Below the pieces are notes generated by a model that made no database searches, had not been told where the DNA came from, and saw only the letters and a list, made by a program, of their open reading frames with translations. 64,000 nt of DNA, taken from assembly GCA_963580285.1 (NCBI GenBank), contig OY757013.1, positions 149,305,162 through 149,369,161 on the forward strand. The letters are read 5' to 3'. Source of the stretch: Lucinisca nassula. Taxonomy: Eukaryota; Mollusca; Bivalvia; Lucinida; Lucinidae. Position 1 is the stretch's first letter; the number at the start of each line of letters is the position of its first letter. Below are positions 44,945 through 54,745 of the stretch, piece after piece. Position numbers and translations under genes: made by a program.

Positions 44945-45165
44945 GGATAGTGTAAGGCCTACACGGGTACTAGTAAACCGCTTACAGGATCTAAGCCTGC
45001 CCATGTAAAGCGCATGCTTATAAACCCTATTGGTTTCAGTGGGCGACAGTGCGTGAGATGTAATTTCATCTCAGTGTCGGGGAAAAAGTCCCACAAAATT
45101 GGAAGCAACGTCTCTAAAATGAGCTTTACAGTGTTAACGGGGACGTTAAATCGCAAATGAAAAAA
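44945..45165 (+). mobile_element. SINE-S copy, 5'-truncated
   Basis: From 'acacgggtactagtaaaccg' to 'ggggacgttaaatcgcaaat', with an A-rich and (at)n tail reaching 45,178. Confidence 0.75.
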
Positions 45166-45199
45166 AATATATATATATGTCTCAAAAGTTCATGTTTGA

Positions 45200-45577
45200 T
45201 AATTGTGTAAATCTATGGATCTTCGAATTGCATTTTCGCAAATTCGTAACAACCCTCCGGTTCTTCCCGAGAACTTGGACCGCCCTCCTTTCTTTCTAAG
45301 GCAACGGCCCAACCTTTCTGGGTTCTCTTTCTTCTCTTTTCCGTTCGTATGTCTAGCTCAGCGAACAAACATGAGTTATATTCCACAGTAGCTTTCTCTT
45401 CCTAAGCACTTTCACCCCGTGCTCTTCTTCTTCATCGGAGCCAGACGGGCCGTAACCGATTTCAGATTCCTCCGACGAAATGTATTGATTTGTATCTAGC
45501 ACCTTTAATAGGTTCGCCCTATCAGTACCACTGGTTGTTTTACTAGCATTCAACGACGTAAGGCGTCGCAACCGCAG
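45200..45577 (-). pseudogene. Exon-like remnant of an acidic-patch protein
   Basis: On the minus strand a 3' splice-acceptor-like sequence (tttacatttcag) ends at 45,578. An open frame begins LRLRRLTSLNASKTTSG and continues with an acidic stretch (SSEESEIGYGPSGSDEEEEH) and KVLRKRKLLWN. A TAG at 45,372-45,374 and a frameshift near 45,340 follow. In the shifted frame, basic residues and GGPSSREEPEG continue. The layout resembles a protein family repeated in coral and mollusc genomes, but I cannot name it. Alternative: chance frame beside a chance acceptor. Confidence 0.4.
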
Positions 45578-45759
45578 CTGAAATGTAAATAAATAAGTAA
45601 AATACAGACTTACATAATAAATAAAATTAATAAATAAATAGCAGAGTCTACAACAATACATATTGCCTGCAATTTCCAATACTAGTCTCAGAATTGCACT
45701 TCTCCCATGAACATATTTTAACTTTAAAACATTTTTTTAGGAAACCTGTCCCCGGTTCT

Positions 45760-46150
45760 TTGATGCCCCCCACCCCACCACACACACACACACGCGCGAC
45801 TGCTTAAACAAAGTTAACCTGTTAAACGAGTTTGTCTAAGAAAGTCACAATAACCTAGTTAAGGAAGGTTGACACGGACCAGTTTAGTACATTCACTAAT
45901 GACGTTTAGTTTGGTCGAAATAAGCACAAGATATATACTGGGCATTGTTAACTCGATTGTAGGTTGATTTCTGTCGAAATGGGTAACAGTGACCTAGCTT
46001 TTGGGATGGTGATCCAGACTGATTTGGTACATAGTTGAGCTTGCGCTGAACACTATACATAGTCGAACTTGGATCACAAAGGGTCGATTAGTACCGACTT
46101 TTGTCAAATTAGGTCAAAATGCCCTGGTTTTAAATTGGTGACATATAGTG
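45760..46150. repeat. CA microsatellite and diverged ~135-bp units
   Basis: A (CA)n run lies at about 45,779-45,794. Phrases 'gtcgaaatgggtaacagtga', 'gtcaaattaggtcaaaatgc' and, beyond the SINE-S, 'ggtcaaagtaggtcacaatg' (46,508) suggest old tandem units. Confidence 0.4.
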
Positions 46151-46155
46151 GTTTG

Positions 46156-46421
46156 ATCGGCCCCGCCCATAGGTTTTGAAGAAATAGATGGGCAGCATAA
46201 TGCTTCCAATCAGAGCTGAAACCGACCACACAAGAGTACTGGTAAGCGGCTAGGAGGATCTAAGCCTGGCCGGACAAAGCGATGCGGGTCGGACCGTCAG
46301 TGCAGTTTCATTTGGCGACAGGGCAGTGTCGGGTAAAAGAACCACAAAATTGGAAGCAACGCCTCCAAATGACCTATACAGTATTGACGGGGATGTTAAA
46401 CCTCAAATCAAGCAAACAAAC
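46156..46421 (+). mobile_element. SINE-S copy in the old tandem repeat
   Basis: Head 'tcggccccgcccataggttt' to tail 'cctcaaatcaagcaaacaaa'. The short repeat agtggttt flanks it (46,147-46,154 and 46,422-46,429). An internal deletion of about 40 bp lies after 'cagtttcatttggcg'. Confidence 0.8.
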
Positions 46422-46805
46422 AGTGGTTTTGTTCATCTTCAGAAAGGTTTACCGACACTGGGATTTGTTGTATGCGATATATAGTCACACTGGTAGCCTT
46501 GACTTTTGGTCAAAGTAGGTCACAATGAGTTAGGATTTGGATGATCCACATGTTACATCATGACGCTGAATGATTCAGAACCAAGGTACCTTTTAAGTTG
46601 AAACATAACTGTTGACGTGCGAACGGACAAACTAACGAACTAAATCCGAACGGGAGACTAACATTCGCTGACGCAAGCCTTCTTAACAAAAAGGGAGATA
46701 GACTCTGGTGGCCTTGATAGTAATGACAGTGGATCTGAAGACCAAAATTACAACTGCTGTAGATACTTACGTTAGTCATTCTTTGACGCTTTCTCTGCTG
46801 CTTCA

Positions 46806-46877
46806 GTTGGTAGCAACGTCTCCAAAATGACCTTTACAGTGTTGACGGGGACGTTAAACCTCAAATCAAATCAAAAT
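46806..46877 (+). mobile_element. SINE-S tail fragment
   Basis: Only the last ~70 bp: 'ttggtagcaacgtctccaaa' to 'cgttaaacctcaaatcaaat'. Confidence 0.75.
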
Positions 46878-47024
46878 CTGCTGCTTCAGTGATACGTCTA
46901 GCTTTTTCTTCTTCAATAGTTTGTCTTGGCGTTTCAAAGTGTGATAATATGTGACTGACCATCTCCCTGCAAGTATAACATATAAAACGTGCATAGTTAT
47001 GTTTTTCAATAGTTTAGTGGATGA

Positions 47025-47353
47025 GTGTGTGTGAATTCGGGTTTAACGTCGCTTTCAACAATTTTTCAGTCATATCACGACGGTGTCTGGTTGCGACAGG
47101 GAGCTCAATGCACACGTTTATAGTGCTGCCTCACTGAAGTATCATGTCCCAGACACATTACATGATACCACACCCAGTCACATTATCCTGACACTGGATC
47201 GACCAGTCCTAGCTCTACCCCGTAAATCTGAGTGCCAAGCGAGGAGCAGCTAGTACCATTTTTAACGACTTTGGTATGTCGCGGCCCGGGGTCGAACCCC
47301 AGACCTCCCGTTCCCCGGAGCGGACACTCTACCAACTGAGCTATCGGGGCCGG
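47025..47353 (-). mobile_element. SINE-T copy with perfect 10-bp target-site duplication
   Basis: Minus strand. Head with A box (tagctcagttggtagagtg) near 47,345-47,327 and B box in 'ggggttcgaccccgggccg'; full body and tail. tagtggatga at 47,015-47,024 and 47,354-47,363 flanks it. With (GT)n following at about 47,403-47,420. Confidence 0.9.
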
Positions 47354-47699
47354 TAGTGGATGAAATTTGAAGGTTTGGAATATGGTGACGTGCATATTAT
47401 TGGTGTGTGTGTGTGTGTGTCTGTGTGGACCAATACATGATCGCCTGTTTCTCTTAGTATCTGGAACTGACGCTGGATTTGTGTCGAGTGTTTGTCAGTC
47501 GCCCCATAGTAACTAAGCACGGAAGCTGTTCAGAGCTGATGTCCAAGTGACTAGAATTGGCTTGTAGCAAATCAAGGCAACGAAAAACCGCATATTTCTT
47601 ATCGCTGATGGGTTGAAGTACTGTGTTATCTATAGAACTGGAATGTGTTATGCTTTGCAAATAATGTAGACCGAGATCAGATGCCACCGAGCGCCGCAC

Positions 47700-48112
47700 G
47701 TGATCGGGGTCTACACTACTTGCTTAATGTTGACGGTCTGAGTCATCGTTCAGGATCTTTTTTTCATCACGAAAACATGCCTATATAATTTTGACCCCCT
47801 TGAACCCCCACTTTTACATAGTAAAACTGGGGTTTACAGGGGTAAACCTCATTTTACTTATTTCTGCTCTAAAATATAGATTGTTGGTATTCGTTAGAAC
47901 CGCCTCGATGAGGCGGTTCTAACGAGTGCCAACAATCTATATTTTGACCAGAAATAAGAAAAATATTACAATTTTTCATCATAAAATTTTCATTTTTTCG
48001 GCGATAAAGGTGGCAATGTATTTGTATAGGCGTGTTTTCGTAATGTGATCTGGGTCTACACTACTTGCTTAATGTTGACCGTCTAAGTCATCGTTTAGGA
48101 TCTTTATTTTTT
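47700..48112. mobile_element. MITE-M copy (47,766-48,044) between 65-bp direct repeats
   Basis: The MITE has ends catcacgaaaacatgcctat and ataggcgtgttttcgtaatg and a perfect central palindrome (centre near 47,909). Outside it, 47,701-47,763 (tgatcggggtctacactact..) is repeated at 48,046-48,110 with about five differences. Confidence 0.85.
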
Positions 48113-48539
48113 CAAGGTAACACTCAGAGACAATCGACCCACCAGTGCTGCCGATGCGTTGACTTCGATGGTTCTCAAGTGCGCACACCACACTTGGTTT
48201 TCTACATCCATAGCACATGGATTTTACTTACTTTTAATTACATTCCCATTCACTGATCCTAGTTTGGTTTTTTTACCATCAATATTACTTCGGCTATGTG
48301 TACATGATTTCTCCTCTCCTTATTACTGAAAATGCATATACTTGGAAATATTATTGAAAAAAAAACCTAGGGCGATTCAGTTATTCAGTAACTAAGAAAC
48401 AAAAACAGCGGCTTTTGAAGGACTTTCCAATCACTGGGATAGTTGCAAAGATTTGTGCTTGCTTAATACAGGTGAATTCTAATGCAATCACATTTAACGG
48501 GTTGCTTAAAACATGTTCGAAAGCATGTAGCCCTAACAT
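48113..48539. other. No recognised feature
   Basis: AT-rich interval. No coding motif or repeat match was seen. Confidence 0.4.
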
Positions 48540-48735
48540 TATCCTCGATAATCATGAAATCTTTTCTACGGTCATTCTCTCCGTTCCGCTGATTCAAGAA
48601 GGGCAGTTGTCAGTTTCTGACGAAAGAATGTGCACTGAACTGGTTAATCCTGCCCAGGAAGTGTTGTAAGGTAAACTGACCGTCTCAAAATGACCTAAAT
48701 AGTGTCGACTGGTCCGTTAAACCTAAATACAAACA
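48540..48735 (+). mobile_element. SINE-U body and tail
   Basis: Shares 'atcatgaaatcttttctacg', 'tcaagaagggcagttgtcag', 'aactgaccgtctcaaaatga' and the tail 'ggtccgttaaacctaaatac' with the 10.4-11.2 kb SINE-U pieces. No head. Confidence 0.65.
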
Positions 48736-48847
48736 AACAAATAGACGAGAAATTTGTCGAACCCGTGTGTTTATATTCATTAAAATGCGACTACTTATTA
48801 TATAGTAAGTTACAGCAAAATCTGTCAAAAAGTTACCTCTCTTACGC

Positions 48848-49140
48848 ACGGCCACACGTCCATCGGGGCTTGAAGAGGTAGATGGGCCACATGATGCTTC
48901 CACGCAGAGCTGAAACCGACCCGCACATGAATACTGGTAAACCGCTTAGAAGGCCTAAGCTTGCCCAGGCAAAGCGGTGCGCGAGTCCATGCTTATAAAC
49001 CCTATTGGTTTCATTGGTCGGCCGGGCTTGAGATGTCATTTCATCTCAATGTCGGGTAAAAGTCCTATAAAATTGGAAGCAACGTCTCCAAAATGACATT
49101 TACAGTGTTTGCGGGGACTTTAAATTTTCCAATCAAACAA
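48848..49140 (+). mobile_element. SINE-S copy abutting TRE-7
   Basis: Head 'ggccacacgtccatcggggc' to tail 'ccaatcaaacaaa'. The TRE-7 array begins directly after it. Confidence 0.8.
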
Positions 49141-50208
49141 ACCTGGGGCCGAAAATGCCCCTCGCACCAGGGCCTACTGGTTTTACATAGGCATATATAG
49201 GGAAAAACTTTAAAAAAACGCTTGTCTGAAATCAGAAGGCCCAGATCTTTGATATTTGGTTTTATGCTTCAACTAGTAAACCTCTACCAAGATTGTTCAA
49301 ATTATAGCCATGGGGACCAAAAATGCCCCCGCACCATGGCCTACTGGTTTTACGAAGGGAAAACCTTTTAAACTCTTCTTGTCTGAAGTCAGAAGGTCCA
49401 GGTCTTCGATATGTTTTATACAGCTTCATCTAGTGGACCTCTACCAAGATTGTTAAAATTATAGCCCTGGAGCCAAACATGTCCCCGCACCAGGGCCTAC
49501 CGGTTAAACATAGGCTAATATAGGGAAAACTTTTAAAACAATCTTCTTGTCTGAAACCAGAAGGCCCAGGTTTTTGATATTCGGTATGAAGCTTCATTTA
49601 GTGGACATCTACCAAGATTGTTCAAACTAGCCCAAGGGCCAAAAATGCGCCCGCACCAGGGTCTACTGGTTTTACATAGGCATATATAGGGACAACCTTC
49701 AAACATTTCTTAACTGCAACCAAGAGGCCCAGGTCTTTGATTTTTCATATGAAGCTTCATTTAGTAGACCTTTACCATGATTGTTCAAATTATAGCCCTG
49801 GGACCGAAAATTGCCAAGCCCCGGGGCACATTGGCTTTACATAGACTTACATAGAGAAAACATTTGGAAATCTTCTTGGCTGAAACCAAAAGGCCAAGGT
49901 CTAAGATATTTGGTTTGAAGCTTCGTCGTGTGGATCTCTACCACGATTGTTCAAATCATAGCCCAGGGGCCAAAATTCACCCCACCATGGGGCCCACAGG
50001 GCTTACATTGACATATACAGGGAAAACTTTAGAAATCTGCTTGTCTGAAACCAGAAGGCACAGGACTTTAATATTTGGCTTCATTTAGTGAACCTCCTCC
50101 AATATTTTGCAAATTATGGACCTGGGGCCGAAAATTGCCCTGCCCCGGGACCCACATATAAATCTCTTAGCTCAGGTGTGCGATATAGGACCACCATGGT
50201 CCTCTTGT
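49141..50208 (+). mobile_element. TRE-7: tandem-repeat element, 3' part, monomers of about 160 bp
   Basis: About six and a half monomers marked 'cctaccaagattgttcaaa', 'tgtctgaaaccagaaggccc' and 'ggcctactggttttacatag'. The 3' end reads ttagctcaggtgtgcgatat, hairpin ggaccaccatggtcc and tcttgttt, nearly the same as TRE-6 although the monomers are unrelated. No 5' hairpin is present, so the left end is missing. Confidence 0.7.
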
Positions 50209-50574
50209 TTCCCATTGTAAGTATACATGAGCTTATGAGCCCCGGAGCGTGGCCAATTTAAACCCCAGAGACATAGTTTGAAGAATTTAAATAGGTTACC
50301 ACCTTACTTTGCTACATACTAAATATCTTAGTTTTGTGCTTTATGGTTTCAGAGAAGATTTTGAAGGTTTAAAGCTAGTGGGCACAAGGGCGTGGCCAAG
50401 GCGGCCATGTTTTTGTCCCATCCAAATTTCTTCAATGAATCTCGCAGAGATTCACCCGCCGAACATTCATGAAAAATAAGAATAAAATCAAGTAAGCGGT
50501 TTTGGAGAGGATTTTAATGTTTTTTGGTTTTGTTGCCATAGCAATCAGAGTTATGTATATAACAAAATCATCAC
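50209..50574. other. No recognised feature
   Basis: Single-copy-looking sequence between TRE-7 and MITE-M. No motif recognised. Confidence 0.4.
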
Positions 50575-50850
50575 GTGAACAAGTCCGTGAAATAAAGACC
50601 CCCCTAAACCCCACTTTATATAGAGAAAACTGGGGTTTAAGGGGGTATACATTATTTTTCTTATTTCTGCTCCAAGACATAGGTTGTGGGTACTCGTTAG
50701 AACCGCCTCAATGAGGCGGTTCTAACGAGTACCCACAACCTATGTTTGCAGTATAAATGAGAAAAATATCACGGATTTTCATCAGAAAAGTAGCCATTTT
50801 GGAGATACGGAAAATACACTATGTCACACGGTTGTGTTATCGTAATGATT
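50575..50850. mobile_element. MITE-M copy (second subfamily), perfect palindrome
   Basis: Left 'gtccgtgaaataaagacccc', palindrome centre near 50,710 (ccgcctcaatgaggcggt), right 'catcagaaaagtagccattt' and 'gttgtgttatcgtaatg'. Confidence 0.8.
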
Positions 50851-50884
50851 CTTTACAGGAATTTAGAAAAAGACATCATGATAA

Positions 50885-51545
50885 CAAATCCGTGAAATGA
50901 ACACCCCTCCAAACCCCAGATTCTAAAGCGAAAACTTGGTTTTACAGAAGTACACATCATTTAGGGGATAACTGTATTCAAAATTGTCATTTGGGGAGGT
51001 AAATCGGTGGTTTTACGGTCGGAAATTTCGTTTTACGGCGACGCGTCAGCGGAGCCGTAAAACGTAATTTGCGACCGTAAAACCGACGATTTACCTCCCC
51101 AAATGACAATTTTCAATACAGTTATCCCCATTCTAATGCACTTATTCGGTTGTTTTGTTAAAAAATTGTACTATTTTGCACAAAGCGGCAGGCGTTGTGA
51201 GCTGCGTAAAACCAAATGTCAGCCAATGAAAAACGACGTTACGTGGTGACGTCGGATTTCCGACAGTATATCGTGGAATATACTGTCGCAAATTTTTGAC
51301 GGTATCCAATCAGACGTCGCGTTACATACGTAAGTGCATTAGAATTACCATTTACTGCTCCTACACATAGGTTGTGAGACTCGTTAGAACTGCCTCAATG
51401 AGGCGTTTCTAACGAACTCCCACGACCTACCTATGTTTGGAGTATAAATAAGAATAATAACACAAAATTTTATCGAAAAAGTTGCCATTTTGGCGATATG
51501 AAAGAATGCACAATGTCAAAATGGTGTGTTATCGTAAGGTAAGGA
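50885..51545. mobile_element. MITE-M copy split by FB3
   Basis: Left part 'gtgaaatgaacacccctcca' to 'tacacatcattta' (50,962); right part resumes 'catttactgctcctacacat' near 51,349 and continues through a decayed palindrome (centre near 51,396) to 'gtgtgttatcgtaagg'. The joined order matches 50,575-50,850. A short cattta repeat may be the target duplication. Confidence 0.75.
50963..51349. mobile_element. FB3 fold-back element nested in MITE-M
   Basis: Palindrome 50,964-51,129 (outer ends ggggataactgtatt/aatacagttatcccc; centre near 51,047, gacgcgtcagcggagcc). It is followed by about 215 bp whose ends attctaatgcactta and taagtgcattagaat are inverted. CCAAT boxes (agccaatg near 51,221; tccaatcagacgtcg near 51,304) and GACGTC sites (ggtgacgtcgg, cagacgtcgcg) are present. 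No coding capacity. Confidence 0.65.
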
Positions 51546-51589
51546 ACATCCCTGTGAAGTTTGTGTAGATGATTTTCTTTAACTCCAGC

Positions 51590-52285
51590 ATATACATGAT
51601 TTGCTGTTGTCGTGTTCTTACCGTTGTTTCAGCTTTGTGGTTGTTTTGATTTTGTGTTCTCGGAGATATTGCACTGATGAGTTAGGAAGCCTTTCCATTA
51701 GTGTCTAGTTATTTCAAGTTATGGTTGTGTTTTTTTTTTCCTTCGAGCCTGGGTTAATTGTGTCGATTCCTGATCATTGCCTTCACTTCTGTTTTTCATG
51801 CGGACTGAACAAATTATTTGTCTAAATCTCGATGGTAGTAAGGGCAAGGGTTGCGGGCGCGTAAAATCGATGTAAGCCCCCAAGTCCCTAGCTCTCGCTA
51901 AAGTAATGTAGCTACGTTTACTTCTTTGGCGAGAGCTAGGGCCTAAGTTCCCTTTTCACTGGTCCTGGTGAATGGTTGTCATTTGACGTGTCCCCAGTAA
52001 CAATTGAGATTCGATGAATGTTTTTCAATGGCCGTTCTAGGGCGCTTCTTCTGTCGCGGTTTATTTTTGTTACGGTCTGTCTTTGAGTGTGTGTATCGCT
52101 TACATAGTTTTTGTTTTGGATAGCCAATTGGCCATTTTGTGGGAAAGTGGCTATCCTTTGGGCTTTCTGCTGTTGGCGTTTCCATTAGGGTCTAGTTGTT
52201 TCATGTTTTTGTTTCCTCCCCTTTGGTGTCTCTTATTGGTGGTGTGTGTTGTGTCGATTCTTGACCATTGCCTTCGCTTATGTTT
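51590..52285 (+). mobile_element. PEN 3' region (copy 8), rearranged
   Basis: Starts 'catatacatgatttgctgtt' and 'gtgttctcggagatattgca', with a second internal tail (ttaattgtgtcgattcctga to cacttctg, 51,752-51,789) before 'catgcggactgaacaaatta'. A palindromic segment lies at 51,888-51,943. Ends about 52,275. It looks like two PEN pieces joined. Confidence 0.65.
51888..51943. repeat. Short palindrome inside PEN copy 8
   Basis: Arms ccctagctctcgctaaag and ctttggcgagagctaggg pair with one mismatch round a ~20-bp loop. Other PEN copies have 'cagtggaa..ccactgacc' at this place, so this is an insertion or replacement unique to copy 8. Confidence 0.6.
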
Positions 52286-52289
52286 GCTT

Positions 52290-52393
52290 TAAGTTAATGT
52301 ACGGACGCCCGGACGAACATATACACGAACGCACGACGGACACAGAGCCATAACATAAGCCCCGCTGGCCTTCGGTCAGTGGAGCTAAAATAA
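52290..52393 (-). mobile_element. TRE 5'-end fragment
   Basis: On the minus strand: ttttagctccactgaccgaa, ggccagcggggcttatg, then a CCGTCGTGCG-type stretch. This parallels the TRE-6 start (ttttagctcacctgggccga). No array remains. Confidence 0.55.
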
Positions 52394-52565
52394 CCATACT
52401 CTAGACGTTTTTGTCATACAAATCAATCGCTTGCAATAAAACATCTTTTACTTTTTTCATTTTGGTTATATGGCCTTTATGATTATCACATTTTTTTCGA
52501 GGTGATCGTTAAGAGCTGCGATACCGGGAGTAAAAACTACCTGAACATCCATTGAGGAACTTTGC

Positions 52566-52640
52566 GTTTCACATGTTACCCGTGCGAAACTCGAACCACC
52601 TAATCATAAATCAGCGCTTTTATCCACTAGGCCCCGGAGG
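52566..52640 (-). mobile_element. tRNA-derived SINE head fragment
   Basis: Minus strand: A-box-like gcctagtggataaaagcgc and B-box-like ggttcgagttt. The paired stems of a real tRNA are not convincing, so a SINE relic is more likely than a tRNA gene. Confidence 0.5.
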
Positions 52641-52894
52641 CCCTAAACACATAACAATAAATACATATATCTCATTCTGTATGAAGAAAGTTTGGGTCAA
52701 GGGGCAAAGACTGCAAGTTGATCTGAGTATGTTTACAAGACACACGTGCTTGAACACCCCCTTTTTACATGGGACAGAGCTTATAGAAAAGCAAACGTTC
52801 CAATAGTTGTCTCCCTTTGAAAAATGGCCGAAATGGGATTTTGTGAGCTAGGGTTTATTTTTCTTTGTTCGAATTGTTCAACACTATTTAACTC

Positions 52895-54015
52895 ATTATG
52901 GTGATTTCTTGTTTAACGACGCGTTCGCCCTCTTTGTGGGTCATAAGCGTCAAACGGTTGATTATTAGAATATATTAAGACTTATGAGGATGTTAAAAGT
53001 AAAACGGTTAGAATGATTAAGTATAAAAATCCGCAAAATTAAATCTTATGAAAAAAGTCCAATATGATTTAAAAATAAGATTATATTATTAACAGGTGCA
53101 TCTTAAAACAATTGTTGCAAAGTGTCAGCTTTGAAGTATAAGTTAAGTGACGGTGAAAAGTCAACACAGTCATTTAAGACACGTTGAACAGTAAAATGCT
53201 GATAGAAGCCTACACAAGAAGGCCGATCATCACCATTTAAAAGGTAAGAATGCATAACTACTATAGACAGAGAAAAGTCGAAATAATACTACATCCTCTT
53301 TCCTAAAAATTGTGGAGGAACGCATTTTGTTCCGACGTCAGTTTTAATGGCATGGAGTTTGTTGTCTTTTGCACTCTCACATTCTCCTTGTCATTCAGAC
53401 AAGTTTAACATGTTGATAAATGGTTTAAAAAAAGTAAAATGAATCTTAAAACAGACCGATCAAGATTGAGTTATTCTTGCACACCAGACAAGGAAATCCG
53501 TGATTTTTACCTGGGATAGAAATTTGTTCTGACCCTGGTGTTCCGTTCCAAAATCGAATATAACCGCGTGTTTGACAAATACGACCTTGCATGCGCCATC
53601 GTTAAGGTTGACGTCACAGCACGTTACGTGACGTCACTAAACATTCTTGTAGTGTCATCAAAACATGGCGGACGTCGGTAACCGAAGTTACTGCAGCATT
53701 TAAATTCGAGCTAAGAAACGGAAGATGTGCAAGAAAAAGAATCCTATATTGGTGTGAGGGGTGGATAGAAAAATCCGTCCCTTGGGATCACTGTCCGGCA
53801 TCACGAGGCAAGCCTCCTGATGCCGGACAGTGACCATTGGGACGGATTTTTCAATCCACCTCTCACATCCATAAAAGATTCTTATATTCCTTTGCATTCT
53901 TGTCAGCATACTCATTGCCGACAAATCTAATAAGGTTCGTAAGCCAACAAAACAAGATTCGGTATGTTTTAGAAATTTTGTGATGCTTTTCGATCAGTTT
54001 TTGATTGTGAGGATT
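52895..54015 (-). pseudogene. LINE-RNH copy D, split by FB1 copy 2
   Basis: Matches copy B (3' UTR 'gtgggtcataagcgtcaaac', zinc-segment 'aagaaggccgatcatcaccat', 'ggcatggagtttgttgtc', RNase H tail 'gcattcttgtcagcatactc'). Reading frames are broken throughout. The FB1 unit at 53,487-53,892 interrupts the phrase 'gattgag..attcctttgc', with a possible 5-bp duplication (tattc). Confidence 0.75.
53487..53892 (-). mobile_element. FB1 fold-back element, copy 2
   Basis: Inverted relative to copy 1. TGACGTCA sites at 53,609-53,616 and 53,629-53,636. The palindrome runs from about 53,752 to 53,875, with 'atcactgtccggcatcacga' near its centre. Embedded in LINE-RNH copy D, which gives both boundaries. 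Confidence 0.75.
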
Positions 54016-54019
54016 TGTC

Positions 54020-54745
54020 TAAAATAGAAGTGAAGACAATGATCAGGAATCGATACAATTAACACACAGCTTCCACCAGAGACACCAAATGGAATGAAAA
54101 ACAAACATTAGGTATTAAGTTCCTAATTGGAACATAGTTAGCGGAAAACCAAAGGGACAGCTTCCACAAAATGGCCAATTGACTCTCCAAAACAACAACA
54201 AAAATATAAGCTATACACACACTCAAAGACAACCCTTATTGGACGGTTCTATTGGCCGGTCGTTGGCCTATTTAATATATGCATTTTCAATTCATCTCTT
54301 AACCTCCCGTAGTATATCCGAACAGGAGGGTCACGATGGTCCCTGTATAGCTCACCCGATCCATATTGTACAAACGAAACTGATTTACGCGGCCGCAATC
54401 CTCGCCCTTGCTTCCGTCGTGATACAGACAAATAATTTGCTCAGTCCGCATGAATGCCTCCTAACTCATTAGTGCAACATCTAGGAGAACACAAAAATCA
54501 AACAACCACAGCCATGAAACAACGATGAGGACTCGATAGCAACAAATTAGAAGCCTCCTTGGTGTAGTGGTTACGCTACTCGCCTTGTAAACCAGGGGTC
54601 GCAGGATCGATCCCGGGCTTCTCCAGACTCTCGGGTGTCTTTAAACCGAGGTCCCGTCTCCGTGTGACCTTTGCTGTTGATGGGACGTAAAACTCAAACA
54701 CTCATAGCAAGAAACCCCTAAAATGCTGAAGCAAAGTGTTAACCG
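54020..54745 (-). mobile_element. PEN copy 9 with SINE-G and a TRE fragment
   Basis: Minus-strand 3' end 'aatagaagtgaagacaatga' near 54,025. At 54,230-54,375 a foreign segment replaces part of the 3' region; it includes 'agggtcacgatggtccctgt' and 'agctcacc', an inverted TRE 3'-end motif. PEN then resumes 'gcggccgcaatcctcgccct' and continues to 'gctgaagcaaagtgttaac', split by SINE-G. Confidence 0.7.
54547..54703 (+). mobile_element. SINE-G nested in PEN copy 9
   Basis: Head 'tggtgtagtggttacgctac', B-box-like 'ggatcgatcccgg', tail 'gggacgtaaaactcaaacac'. The repeat atagcaacaaa/atagcaagaaa flanks it (54,536-54,546 and 54,704-54,714). Confidence 0.85.
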
